Numbered from the stretch's first letter, positions 22,397-35,178 are shown. The stretch: DNA of 64,000 bases from Fennellomyces sp. T-0311 (GCA_025266875.1 JALLLT010000015.1:372001-436000), one strand, 5' to 3'. The notes: a model not told the origin generated them from the sequence alone. Program-made: numbers and translations.

Positions 22397-24103
22397 TTAC
22401 ACCCGCAGCCGATCGTCATCCTCATCCCTGCTCTTGTCCTCTTCGCGACGGACGGGCCGCTTCCTATATCCGTAATCAGCATGGTGCGGTAAGGAAAGTC
22501 GATCAGTGGACTCTTTGTCTTACCCAAGCGCTTTGTCGCTCAGTATCGTTAGTGGTGCATTCGTGCGGCTATATGAACTAAAATGTATGTAAATGTGATT
22601 GGTCAATTCAAAGACAATAGAGCATCCCTCACCGCATCAGGTCCGATTGCTAATAAGGTCGGATCAGTTATCTTTCATCCCAGCCCCGCTTTACCGTTCA
22701 TCTCCGTTTACATACCGTCCTGTTGTAGCTCTCCAGTGCTTTGACAAGTTCGCTATTCGCGTCGATCAACGTCGCTACACATGTGTAAATACTCAAGCGC
22801 ATGATGGTGACACGATCCACATACATATTTGTACAGATGTGTGCGATTCCTCAATATACCGCATGATAGTCGCATGCAGATCTTTGCACTTTTGATAGAT
22901 CTCCTGAGAATATCTCTCCATAATAAGTCGAATTTTTTTTCAAGCAAACAGACGCATGGCTGTACCTGGATTAGCTCGTTATCCTGTTGTGATTTGCCAT
23001 TTGACAGCAATTGGGAGAGAAACTCGGCGGTGGTCTTTGCTTCCTCGATGATCGACTGTCGCACCTAAAATGTTCGATCCACACTTATTACAAATATGCA
23101 CTATTGCAGTCTCGCTCACACTTTCTTGGTGTGCACTTTTTCTCCTCCCTTAAATAGGGGACCAACTTTGAACCTTGCCATACCCTATTTGACCATTTTC
23201 TCCTCCAAACTTTTTCCCCCAATGTGTGTGTAGTCCCCCATGACGCATAATACCTTCATCAAATCCTCCTTCTCATCATCGACACTTCTTCTTCCTCTTT
23301 CAATGTTGTTCTTTCTCTCCTGATGCCCTCCTTTTGTTCGCCATCGGAACAATCGACGTTGCTGAGGCGCCACAGCGACAACAGGAGGCGCAGCAGCACA
23401 CGTCGCAGTGGCGCAGAACTGAATTAAGGCTCGCATACTCGGATCACTTCGATACTGGGTTATCCAGAGCTGCATGCACTCTGTCAATTTCTGCCGCACC
23501 TTAATGTGCGTGCTCTTGATGACAGGGGGAGGGAAATCATTAGTAATATAACAAAGAAAGTATCAGGATCGCTTACCGGGTTGTTCCACAGGCTATTGAA
23601 GTCGCTTAGTAGACTCCTCTCCTGCAATTGCTCTGCATAAATGGTTTTCCTTCGCGTTAAATCAGGTTAGATCATTCCGCGAATCTACGAATAATACCAT
23701 CAAAAGCTTCGCAGTTCTCGGAAAGTGCGCGCAGTAACTATTGAAACAAAAATCACGCGTGGTGAGTTTGCGACACTAAATATGGTGTACTACCCATGTG
23801 CTACGAACGGAAAGCGCTAATATGTGTTTTTGCGGCTCATTGGTAACTGCCAGTTGCTTAGAGATAGCCTTTCTTGCGGTTTTCGGACCATTGGAGCTGC
23901 GCACGACTTGGTGACATACTTGGATAAATAACTGCCAGTCTTCCTGTTCCAATTTGGCATCCGTAGCTTGCTCTATCGTCAACACTCCGCCGCATGAATA
24001 TTATACGTGTATTTCTCTCTCCCTCCCCCCATTCCGGTTCATTATTTATACGAACCGATAGAACGGACAAGGTCCTGGTTGGTGTCCGGAAGAAGTTGCG
24101 CTA
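22397..24103 (-). CDS. VHS-GAT domain protein, Lsb5-like
   Basis: VHS-GAT proteins (Lsb5, GGA, Tom1) bind cargo, ubiquitin or Arf at Golgi and endosomes. Reading down the minus strand: LTIEQATDAKLEQEDWQLF then KTARKAISKQL with NEPQKHILAL (VHS, about 23985-23780), LLRALSENCEAFDGIIR (about 23735-23690), and VRQKLTECMQLWITQY (about 23500-23450), the end of VHS. The GAT part follows: VRQSIIEEAKTTAEFLSQLL, NELIQ, YSQEIYQKCKDLHATIMRYI and LIDANSELVKALESYN (about 23064-22715), matching the three-helix GAT pattern. At least six short introns are needed. The tail is short and charged. The start codon is not fixed: the coding frame can be followed upstream to about 24103 (LLPDTNQDLVRSI), but no ATG joined cleanly. 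The short tail without a hinge or ear domain favours Lsb5 over GGA. Confidence 0.72.
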
Positions 24104-27100
24104 GTCTACAATAATTTTTTTTCACCGCTTTCGTTTGAATGTTGCCGAAATGACATTGCGATTCTTTCAATGATCTGACCTCATTTTGAGACGAATGGGG
24201 GAACTCGGTGGGGCACAAAAAAAGTTGCGTTGCCCTGGAAGCTTGGCATGGAATTCCCCGCCCTCACAGCTGGGGTCACGAGGATCAAAACCAATCAAAT
24301 ACCCAACTGAGCGGCTACCGTATGCATGGTGTGCATTGACAATTCAAACATACGATCTTCCAAAACGATGAACCGGTCACCTCCTTACACACCTTCCAGG
24401 AATTAGTCATTCGTACATAGTTTCCGGGGAGTTCTTTCTTTATTTTCCTTCTCAGCGAAATACATAATGAACACCCTTCATATAAAAGCGGTCGAAAGTC
24501 TATTTTTGTGCCGTTTACTTTTTAAGGTTGTTGGCTAATATATTCTTTGGACCGAGACCGCCCTCGCTTTTCGTGTTTCGGACCAACTAGTTTGTCACCC
24601 GCACATACAACAATGGTCAAGCGCGCCTTTTTGTGGTTCATTATGCATAGATGACGCAAAAAAAAGTACAGTGTGGCATTGTCGTGTTCCAACAACTTGT
24701 TTGATTTTCATATTAGATCGCTCGATCGATCAATCGGCATTAGAAACTTTTTTTACATTGGTTACCTTGTTTGATCCAACTAACTACAGGTTAATAAATG
24801 GGCCTGTCGCACGAGCATGTTGCTGCTGGAGAACACCTCCTTTCTATCCATTACAACAAATGTGGCATGACGTCAGATACCAATTCCAATAGGTTCCCCC
24901 GAAGGCCCTGTAACAACTTCTTTCGCCCGCCATTATGCACACTCTTCCCCAAATGACACTCTCGGCCGGTTCCGAAGGCGCAGTTGACAAATATAGAATT
25001 AAGGACCTAGACAACGCACACGGGCCAAGGTAAGGTGTTATTTCCCAGTCGAATATCTGAAACATCTTTAACTAGCATCAGCTGGGGGTCATCAACAAAA
25101 AAAAACAGGTAACGACATCATGTTGGTTGCCTAGCAAATTCTTGGATTAGTACGTGCGGTGTGCTTGGCATTTCATTTTTTTTTAAAATGTGCGCTTATT
25201 CTAATGGAGAAGATTTGTATGTACTACCTCAGTGGAGATATAGCTCCAAAAGGCTGTGAAGCAGATCACCGAAGCATTGACAAAGCATTACATATGTAGC
25301 AACGAATTAAACAATGGAATATGCAAGTGTCGTCATTTTTAATTAGTTGATGATGAAGGCGTCAGAAACGTCAAAGTGCAAGCGCGATACTGAAGCATTC
25401 TGTGCTATGATACGGGAATACCCAAGCTTAGATGCTGCCGTATCGCACTCACAAACAGTAATTGGATAATATTTAATAGTATCTACACACGTATAACCAA
25501 GAGCCGTTATGCAATAAGCTACTGAAGAAGTGTAGCAAATTTAGTGATCCTATATGGATAAAATAGTTCTCAAATTCAAAAGAAGTGATTGGTAGCGCTG
25601 CCATTTGGCTTTATGCCTTCAACAAGCGATATAATTGTTCTCTAGTAGAGCACGTTTTACTTTCGCCTGCCTTATACTTCGGATTTGGTTTGAACTTAGG
25701 AGATAGAATATCCGTGACACCCAATTGCAAAAACTACTGCCACTTGACCTTGCTACTTCGAGAACAAAGAAAAGACTGGTGCTCCCTGTATGCAATAATA
25801 TTACATGAGGCCCTGGTTACCCTTGCATAGGTTCTTTGTATGCAAGGGACCCTGCTGCAATCATCTGACAACCGTATTTTGTGCCTCACTATCGTCATTT
25901 ATATTCTGTTGTGGGGGCTAAAGACATTACTCTCATGACTCTGCATGACCGCCACATGTTCAATTGCGTGGCATACAATCAAAGAATATAGCAATGACAA
26001 ATCTAGGATAAAGAATGAAGGAATAAAGATGTACGTTAAGTAAATTATAAGCGATATCGACAATCAGAAGCACATGTCAAAATGAAAGGTGGTCGATGCT
26101 TTTCTATTAAAACAACAAGGATCATCGACGATGAGTCATGTGCTTTTAACTTTCACCGAGAACACCTCAAAGCATCCGATCGCGTGCATCGCACGCCGGT
26201 ACTTGCCCATGTTTAGTACAAATGCAGGGTGCCTAATTTCATTTGTGGTTCTGTTTATCTATTGGTCAATTCTGGTATTTGATCAGGCGCTTTCGGTGGA
26301 TCTATGATTGACTTTTTACATTGCACTAGGTTAATATCAAACTTTTAGGGGCTAGTTTTATATATATCGAGGTTAAATGTATTCAAAAACAAACCATGGG
26401 AAAAAAAGGCGGGAGTGCATGATGACATATGGCTTTCTCTGATCTCCTAGATTGCATATGCCGACGCATCGGCTCGAGTTATATTGTAATTTTGTCTTTA
26501 GATGTCCCGTGACCATAGGTGTCATCAGACGATGACATGTACTTCTTGATAACTAACGTGCAGAGACTACACCGTACCTTTCTTATCACTGCAATCGCTC
26601 GCACGATCAACTGCATGAGCTGCTAATGTAGGCACCCGATTGGCAAAGGTATACTTGAATTTGTGGGGTAAGCCACTTACGTTAAGCTTGGGAGACTTTA
26701 TTTTTTCCTAGTGATCCTGATAATGATTAAAAGTAGTCGGTTTGTGTGGTTGGTTAGCATAATTACTTATAAAAGCAGTGATTTATATCTAAACTACCAT
26801 GTTATCCTAAGCTATGGTGTCGATATTAAGTCCAGCTGCCTTCACGCGTTGCAAGCTTGGTTAAATTTATTTCTCATCTTCTCAAGAGGCCGCATAGTAA
26901 GAAGTTCGTGGCTCAGCAAGGAAAATGGACAGTTTCTGTTACACTGTATCGATCATCACTTAATCTTGCAAACCATATGGTTTATTTTAGATCCGGGCCA
27001 CTTCAATTATGAATTGCTGCAAGGCTGTGCCGTTGTGTAGAGTCTAGACGGTCTATGGTGCTAAGCCCACGGAGATAGACAACGATGGCACCTGCGTCGC

Positions 27101-27769
27101 GATCATCACACCGCTCTGACCAGCAACTTTAACTTTCGTGTAACCCATGTTCCTGGATTGCCACAAGTGGAACGTGTTTCAAACGCTGATCGAAAATAAG
27201 CACTCTAATGTGTGATGACTACGCTATTATAAAATTTGCAATAATATAATACTTGAAAGTGAAGCATAATATAGTACCATTTGATACAGACGAGGGTTTA
27301 CTACTTATTTTAATGATATTTTTATGTAGATTATCTCAATCAATTTATCCGTTTGCATACATTATTATTTTTATACCTCGGAAGTGCCCCGTGGTCTTGT
27401 GGTTTATTGTGTGTAAACCTTGCTGTTGCACTACTTCTTGTGATCTCACAACATTGTTTTTCATGTGGTATCAGCATCTGCTCCATCAATAGAAAGAGAG
27501 GAAACAGAGATACCCTATTCCAAAAAAAATTTAACTACGATCTTCAAAAGTGGGAGATTCTGAGCTGCCCATGACAAGGTTTTGTCAAAAGCATGCAGTT
27601 TCACAACAGAGGAGCGCGCGCTTTGTGCCACTCTCACTTGTTACACCATTAAACTGTACCTTGTGGCCAAGCGTAGGGAAAAAAAGCAAGCTTAGATTTG
27701 ATGCTCAAGTTTGCGGTCGGACACCGTTACCAGGAACTCTAGTGCAACGATGCACTGATCACGCTCCCT
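24104..27769. other. Long gene-poor region
   Basis: About 3.7 kb with only short unconvincing frames on both strands and AT-rich sequence. No terminal repeats, tRNA cloverleaf or tandem array could be made out. Confidence 0.4.
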
Positions 27770-28950
27770 TATCACATTCGTGCAGAAATATTTTTGTAAA
27801 GCTGACTCAAAAAGAGCTTGCTCGGTGCACATTGGTGTACAAGTCATGGCGATCGGCTGTATCCGATTACCGTACAATGTGGCATCATTTCTGATAAAAA
27901 ATGATTGTAATGTACTCCAGAATTTAAAATCGTTTCATTCCAGTATCAAGAGGAGTTCGGCCAAGAACATTATGTACACAAGAACCCGCGTGTCAAGCTC
28001 GGTGGATGAATGGAGTGTACAGCTGATGATCTGTTGGAGTTACTCGATACATTGGATTGCCGATATCTTGAAGGACGTAGGTACCTATAATACACGTCTT
28101 CTCACGCATAGAAAAATAAGGAGTGTGTTTATGTTGGAAGTGCCACAACAATCCAGCCTTATACAAGATTATTGCCATGAACGATGTCAGTCTCAGCGAC
28201 ATTCGAATCAACAATTTTGGCAAACGAGAAGCAGTCGATATTCTGGTATGCGTTCTTGACGATTGTCAAAAGCTCGTTATGTTTGACTTTCACTACATCC
28301 ATAATTGCACGCTGGAAGACTTGTCATGGTACTTTCCTATCCAACAGCATCGTCAGTCACAGTACTTAAAGTTTTTCACCAAGAAACCAAGATACCCATT
28401 CGCCAGCTAACGAGCTTAAAATTTATGCCACACGAATCCTACCACTACGAATAGGGTGCATGAGATTTCTTCAACATAGTTCTCGACCATTATTCATACA
28501 TAAATGTCGTCACAGGAGCGCCGATACCCCATCCATGAAAGCTACTCGTTCTTAAACCCAACGTCAGAAAAAGGTTTGCTCGAGTCCTGCGCGATTGTGT
28601 CCTTTGACGTGGGTGGGTTCTTTTGTCAGTATTGAACGAATGCTTACGGAACAGCACGCAACATTTAAACGCATACATCTGATCAACCACAATACAAACA
28701 ATATCGTGACAGTACAAGAACTTGCCAAACACAAATGGCCAGCTTTGGAAACGATGGCAACGTAGTTCAAACGCGCTCAAGTTTAACATTACGTTTGCTC
28801 TGAAAGTCATAGATTAAGGTGTTTTGGATACAGGAATTTTAAAATCTCCCTTTGTGAACCCGCTGTATCCTGATCAACTTGGACGATTTTTGCTGAATGT
28901 CATTAGTGCAGCACCAACGACGTTCTTTGAGCAATTGGATAAAATCTGAA
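27770..28950 (+). pseudogene. Decayed F-box (leucine-rich-repeat type) gene
   Basis: At about 27797-27890 the plus strand encodes LTQKELARCTLVYKSWRSA then DYRTMW, a recognisable F-box (the ELxRCxLVxKSW core). The next parts lie in different frames with stops between them: LLELLDTLDCRYLEG (about 28032), an LRR-like segment around VDILVCVLDDCQKLVMFDF (about 28230), LINHNTNNIVTVQELAKHKWPALE (about 28677), and a final NVISAAPTTFFEQLDKI ending at about 28949. F-box/LRR proteins are substrate adaptors of SCF ubiquitin ligases. Several frame changes cannot be removed by plausible introns, so I call it a pseudogene. Only the F-box itself is strong evidence. Confidence 0.5.
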
Positions 28951-29833
28951 TAGGGTAAGAGAGCTCATCCTTGTTGTTGCCTCAGAAAGAAGATGCACAT
29001 ATCATGGCGGCGCAAAGTGCCTCGCAGGCTGTTTGTTGAGCAGGAGGCTCGATTACTTCGACGTCAAAAACTGTCAAGGGATGCCAAAAAAAGGATTACG
29101 GTATTGTAAAACCGCGTGTAAAGGCGAAAGCACTTATTGAGTCGGGTCGCGATAACCCGAAACTCAAGATATTTAGAAATCATGTATCTTTTTCCAGCAT
29201 CGGTAGAGCTAGTTACGTCGGATATGTATGTCTTTTTATGCGAAACATAATAAAGCGTGAAATAATATCCGCTTTCTAATGCCATGGTATTAAACGAGAC
29301 GCAATCCCTGAACCACAGTGGAACACCGGTTTTTCAACGCTTTGGCAAACTTGCCACTGATTTCTTTTTATGAAATGTGCCTCGTTTGATGCAAAACTGC
29401 TTCTTGTGCAACGAAACCTCAAGGGTTTTCACTGTTCCAAAAAGCGAGGTTTGACTGTACAGAGTTCATATATTGCGCTGACCGGGACAAACGAAAGGAG
29501 GGATGGCCAGCATCGATTCGTGCCTTGGCAAACCGTCGTGGTCCGACTTTTCAGATGGGCACTTTTTTTAATCTACCTAAACAATTATTGTGTATATGGC
29601 ACGTAAAAAGGGTGCAATTGTGCTCAACTGCGCCACTTGGCGACATGTCTGTGCACCACGTCAGAAGTTCTCGGCTCGCCAAGCGGATATCAAGTGCCAT
29701 ACGTATAAAAGATACTACGCTAGTTACACTTACATAATCCAATGTAATTTATAGTATCGATAGCGATGGAACAACACTCCTGGCTAATATATCGCATGCA
29801 ACCGACAAAGTATGAATGTTCATCCAGCCAACT

Positions 29834-29849
29834 CACCATGGGAAAATTT
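29834..29849 (+). repeat. Left terminal inverted repeat of large CACTA-like element
   Basis: CACCATGGGAAAATTT, a perfect 16-bp inverse of 35163-35178, directly after the AACT duplication. Confidence 0.88.
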
Positions 29850-30012
29850 CATGCAAAAATTTCTAAAAGTGTGCAAACAGTGTGCAATGTGCAACTGGTG
29901 TGCGGTTTTCAAACGTGAACTGGACACAAAAAACGCCAACGACGTGCGCTTTTTGAACATATCTTGGACGCGTCTGGTATCAATTAAATTTTTACTTTTC
30001 GATCCCTTTACC

Positions 30013-33000
30013 ATGTCACCTAAAAGCTTTAAGTACCGATGCGACTTCTGCAAGGACGAGTTCAATAACGCGACTACAATGAGAACCCAGCATTTGCAAC
30101 AATGCGGCGAAGAAATGGCCCGGCTCATTTACGAGAGAATCGACGCTGTAGTTCATGGGGTCAGACAATCTAATGTACGTTGATCGTCTTATACGTCCTT
30201 TTACAGAAACATTGAAATTCCAAATAGGAGCCAACGTCCGAGGCGATGGAAACTGATGAGGACGAGGTCGCTTCGCCGTACTCCAATGACTATCATCAGG
30301 ACTTTGATAACTACGATGATATGGAGTGGAATCCCTGGCCACACAACCCTGGTATCACTGAACAAGATCAGGTTCAGGTCAACACTATGGATGACGCGAG
30401 CGAAAGCGGTGTTGCAGAAGGAAACGGCAACGAACGCGACAGCGACGACGAAGATGATAACGACGACGAGTTTATGCATCTGGAAGACGAGGAAGAGGTA
30501 TTCTCAGGCATGGAATTCGAGACTGAAGGGTACGACGATACGCCTGAAGTACCAGTCGATACATCGGCACCGAATAACCCAAATCTGCCCCCAACATTCG
30601 ACTTCTCGCACCTGAAAGTAGGGATTGAAAAGAATGTGAAACTCAGCATTGATTTGCACCAGCTTGCTTTGGAGCACAAGGTTCCACGACGGTTCATGGA
30701 AAAGATGACCGACCTTATCAACGAGTATATCTGTGGCCACCTCCCACTACTACCCAGTAACTACAAGGCAAAAGACCAACTTTTAAAGCAGTACCCGATC
30801 CAGCCTGACGCTCGCGACATGTGCCGCACTGGTTGTGTCTTGTTCTCCAGAGAGCGCAACAATCCTGACGAAATATGCGAATATTGCAAGGAAGATCGAT
30901 ACAAGGATAAATCTCTTCTGAAGCCATACCAGCAGATGAAGTATTTATCCTTGGCGAAGCAACTAGCACTCGTTTTGAACGACAAAGATGCAAGGCAATA
31001 CTTGACGCCCAGTGCATCGAATGGTGAAGGTGCAAAAACGGATATTTTTGATGGTGAGAGCTTCAAACTACTGAAGCAGTATGGGCGCGTTGATGACAGA
31101 ACAATCCACCTGGGTATGTATACGGATGGCTTCAACCCGTTCAAAAACGCAGGAAGATCGATGACAATTGTTCACTTCATCATTTTCAATCTTCCACCGT
31201 CCATCCGCTACGAAAACAAATATATGCTTCAAGCATGTGTCATACCTGGTCGCAAACAACCAAAAGATCTATACAGCTTTCTATCGCCGATTCTGGAAGA
31301 GCTTACAGTACTAGGCACGAATGGAATGTCAGTCAAAACAGAGGACAACCGGCAGATTGATTTTAAGGCAGTGCTTCTATTCGCAGGTGGCGACATACCA
31401 GCATTGGCCAAGATCTGTGGGCACAGAGGACATATGGCGCGCTATGGCTGTCGATTCTGCGAAATTTATGGCGAAAGGAAAGAGAAACGAATGGTATTCT
31501 TGCCTCCGCCGAACGGTGTCCCTATGCCTTCTATACGCAAAAACCAGAGCTACCTTCCGACTGGACCAGCATATGAGAATCCTAGTCAGTTTGGCGAAGA
31601 TGAGTCTGGAGAGGAAAGATCTGACACAGACGATTCGAGTGGCAATGATTCGCCAATGGAGGATATACATACAGACGAAAGTACAGTAACCGAACTTAAG
31701 GATATGCGAGGATCTCTTTTGGCAACCTTGCCAACATTTCATGGCCCATTCTTCTATCCGATAGATTCGATGCATTTACTTGGCCCAGGCATCGGAAAGC
31801 AGTTTTACAAGCTTTTGAAAGGAGTATTCGGGAAGACGAACAATCCGTTTTACTTACCACCAGCGATACTGTCGAAAATCGGTGCGAGCATGGAGAAATC
31901 CAAATCTCTTGTACCCAGTGGATTTCCTGGTGTTTGTGGAGACGTTTCTACGAAATCAGGGTTCTACAAAGCTGTCGAATGGATTTACTTCATGCGCTAC
32001 ATTGTGCCAACGTTAGTATTGGAGTATATCCATGATTCAGATGCGAAAGAAGCAGCAAAGTCATTGGTAACCGTTTACAACCTTGCATGTCGTCGAAAAG
32101 TTACTACAGAAGACATTAAGGAAATCAAGAACCATTCCCTCCGCTGGCACCGAGCTCTTCTTAAATTACATAATGAAGGAAAAATCAGCGTTAAGGTTTT
32201 TACGATATCCCAGCACTATCTTACACATGTGCACAAAGTGATCCAGTTCATGGGACCGTTGCCGGTATACGCAGCCTTCGCGATGGAACGAGCAATAGGC
32301 GAGATCAAGCGAAACATTACATCAAAGAACGATCCAGTAGCGAATTCGCAAAATGTAGTAGTGGCTCTCGCTGCTATCAGATACGTTCAACGAAACAGCA
32401 ATGGTGATAAAAAGCCTCGACGACAGCTAGAAGTGATACCTGGATCAGATGATCAAAGCGAAGCAGAGCTATGGGGTCCATTCAATGCAAAGAGTGTTTA
32501 TACCTTGGGCCTAAACGATGCTCTTGCATTCTACTGGGCAAACCGCATTGGCAGCTACCAAAATGTCACTGTAACAGGAGAGGAGCTTGTTCGAGTTGCA
32601 AGTCGATCTTGGGTGGATAAGAATATTTGGGGAAGTAAGCTCGGTAGGGATCACGCAAACAGATCCCAGAATAACTCTTTTGTTCGCCTATCTGTGAGAC
32701 TGAACACCGATCACAGCTCTGCCAGAAGTAAGAAGATGGAGGACGTTACGTACTTCGGTGACGTTTTATACTTCTTTCAGCATAAGCACGGTGAAGAAGA
32801 GAGGTTGCTTGCTGCTGTCAATACAGTCCGAATTGTAACTAGCGATCTAACGAACGAGACCGTATATTGGCCTTACAAGATACCATCCAGCCAACCGAAG
32901 CTAATGGTTGTTGATGTCGAGTCAATCGTATCCCCTGCCGGTCGTGCCGAATCAGAAAACGAAAGAGCATATATTTTCTATCCTCATAACCCAAAATCGG

Positions 33001-33056
33001 ACAACAAATCCCAGCTTACTTTCGACCCTACATTGAGACACAACTCTGCTAGATAG
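30013..33056 (+). CDS. Tnp2-like CACTA transposase with N-terminal zinc finger
   Basis: Cuts and moves the surrounding element. Exons 30013-30174 and 30228-33056 (53-bp intron, phase 0) give 996 residues. Residues 8-31 are a finger with spacing C-x2-C-x13-H-x3-C (YRCDFC...HLQQC), probably DNA binding. A long acidic stretch (about residues 55-150) follows. The RNase H-like core shows LGMYTDGFNPF (first catalytic Asp), NLPPSIRYENKYMLQA and IPGRKQPKDLYSFLSPI, then FAGGDIPALAKICGH (second Asp) and CRFC, and IDSMHLLGPGIGKQ. The C-terminal part has HVHKVIQFMGPLPVYAAFAMER, as in DUF4218-linked Tnp2 proteins. No stop or frameshift interrupts it. The third acidic residue could not be assigned with certainty. 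Confidence 0.85.
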
Positions 33057-33306
33057 AAGCTATCTCCCCTCGTATCCATATCAACTCCCATGCTTATAAA
33101 TATATACATATACATACGCACATATATAAAGGATTATACATACTATTAGTGGATGGTTGCCTGAAACTCACAAATGGTGTCTTGTTTACCGATTTCCTAA
33201 TAAGGCTCTCATCAAGCCATAATATCACTAACTTTTCCTTTCTCGTTGCCCTTACCTATTTTCTTTCCTCACGCTATTTCATTTCCAAGATCTGCACCGA
33301 CTTGCC

Positions 33307-34542
33307 ATGTCTGACCTTGAACAGCTTATGAAAGCTCACAAGAAGCTAATGAAAAAAGTGAACCAAGATCGCGAAATGCTGCAACGCGTAATTGCCAACC
33401 TGGAGCAAGAGCGATTGGAGATGAAGGCGGATCTTTGTAGTTTGCGTTCACAATTTCGCGAACTAGCTAATGTCATTGCCCTGTCGCAGGAGCAGAACGC
33501 GTCCGCCCCTGATCTTCGACGGTTAACGCCAAGTGCGGAGCTGCCGGTTTTCCCTCTGGACCTTGAGCGTTGCAAGCCTCTACCTCAAGTCAAAGATAAG
33601 AACGGAGCATTGAAAGACGCCCAGTTCAGTTGGCCGCTGTACAAGGGACTCCTTCAGAGCGTTTTGGGCGATGCATACAAGGAACGCTATTATAGAACGG
33701 CGAGAGCCAATTGCAAGCCACTGGCGAAGATAGCTGGTATTCGCGTGAAGGCTGAACACGCCAAAAAAACAGGCAACGTTCCCGAGCTCTGGCGGGATGT
33801 GGATGAAGATATCCAATTAACGGCACTGAGCGACTTTGAAAAGGCTACTGCCGCCTTTCTTCCACTTGCAGTATGCGAGAGTTCTTGGGGAGCTCGTCTC
33901 TTTATAAGGAAGTTCTGGAAGACAACCAAGAACGATCGTACTCGTATCGTTCCTGAAGAGCCGAGTGAAATCACTGATGGTATGTACACTATGTATACAT
34001 ATTTATTTATCGGGTATATTTACCTAATTATCTAGAGCTTCCTGGAGCGCTTGCTGCAGAGACTCATGGCCAGCAACAACGCCATCCAACAAACGAGTCT
34101 ACTGTCAACGCAGCTTTACGTGAAGGGGAACCTGACCCTGAGGCTGAACAGTAAGTGCTGAAATACCTAGTGGGCACTTGGTACCTATAAGTATACTACC
34201 TCGAGTGAGTTCCAGGCGAACACTAACACCACCTGTCAGACCTAGGCAGATTCACTTGGAAGTTCTTCCTGATATCGAGGATTCAGGAGAGGAAGATGTC
34301 CAGGAACTCGACCCATTGCCTGAACAACCAACAAGAAGTAGAAAGAGAAGTATGTGGTATTCAGTAGCTAACTTGCCATTACTCATCAGTATCACAACTT
34401 TTATATAGAAGCTGACGCAGGTACAGAAGCTAGACGATCGGGTGCGCAAAAGGCGAGGCAGCACAAAAAGAAAAAGGGTTCCGGTAATCCAACCGCGAGA
34501 TATAAACATCATTTAGACGATGATGAGGAGCAGACGTCATAA
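33307..34542 (+). CDS. Second protein of the CACTA-like element (coiled-coil, basic tail)
   Basis: Exons 33307-33979, 34036-34150, 34216-34349 and 34409-34542 sum to 1056 nt, an exact frame for 351 residues. Residues 1-60 form a heptad-rich coiled coil (KAHKKLMKKVNQDREMLQRV). A globular block follows (about residues 90-225) with FSWPLYKGLLQSVLGDAYKERY, RANCKPLAKIAGIR and FLPLAVCESSWGARLFIRKFW. The rest is acidic and then strongly basic (KARQHKKKKGSG), a likely nuclear localisation signal. It lies 250 bp behind the transposase on the same strand, inside the same inverted repeats. By analogy with TnpA of En/Spm it could bind the element ends or silence or activate transposition; that role is inferred from position only. 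I do not recognise the globular domain; a BEN-like DNA-binding fold is possible. Confidence 0.65.
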
Positions 34543-35162
34543 TAAGAGGTAAGTAGACGAGACGGATTAAATGGCAATGTAACTCGAAGGAGTGTGTCAT
34601 ATACGCTCGGAATTCCAATGCCCTGTACGATTGTCTAAAGTTTTACAAACGGTATCAAGGTAGGCATCAACACATTGTATGTCCATGATATGGTATTGTA
34701 ATGGAGATGGGCGTGACAAGTACGTAGTATTGCAGTTGACTACGCATATCGATTTTTCACTTTTACTGCTTTTCTAGTACCATTTTTCAATTATTGTATA
34801 CATATGTACGATTAGAAATAATTACGTAGTTCAATACACACATGCAAATAAATGAAAAGATCCCCAGATATTTATATACTTCTTTATACCTTTCGCTTTT
34901 GTGTCCAATAGATGGTAGATGGTAATATGGTGCCTTTTATTACTTTATCCAATAATACTTTCGCAACTGGCCTGGGTGTAAACTGCTTAACCAATTATAG
35001 ATGCGGATATGTTGTTTTTTTTTGCTCTAAAACATTCAAAAACATGCAAAAAGTGAACAAAAAGCGCACGTATCTAGTGTGCAAAAGCGTGCATTTAAAG
35101 GGGTTTTTGAACGTTGTTGGAGGTTGCACATAAAGCGAACATTTTTTGAACAATTTTGAACA

Positions 35163-35178
35163 AAATTTTCCCATGGTG
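35163..35178 (-). repeat. Right terminal inverted repeat of large CACTA-like element
   Basis: AAATTTTCCCATGGTG, the inverse complement of 29834-29849, followed by AACT. Confidence 0.88.

Larger units (their letters stand above)
29834..35178 (+). mobile_element. Complete CACTA-like (EnSpm/CMC) DNA transposon with two genes
   Basis: The left end CACCATGGGAAAATTT (29834-29849) is the inverse complement of the right end AAATTTTCCCATGGTG (35163-35178). AACT flanks both sides (29830-29833 and 35179-35182), fitting a target-site duplication. The element is 5345 bp. Subterminal zones hold repeated TGTGCAA-type units (GTGTGCAAAC, GTGTGCAATG and TGTGCAACTG at about 29869-29897; GTGTGCAAAA and GCGTGCAT at about 35079-35095) and GTGAAC/TTGAAC units. 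Both internal genes are open over their full length, so the copy may be recent and autonomous. The 4-bp duplication is longer than the 2-3 bp usual for CACTA elements. Confidence 0.82.

Noticed and set aside
24262..24335. tRNA-like A box (TAGCCGCTCAGTTGGGTA) and B-box-like GGTTTTGATCC on the minus strand
   Set aside because: The two boxes are only about 25 bp apart, too close for a tRNA, and no acceptor stem pairs around them.
28440..28452. CACTACGAATAGGG as a possible third CACTA end
   Set aside because: No matching inverted end or subterminal repeats nearby.
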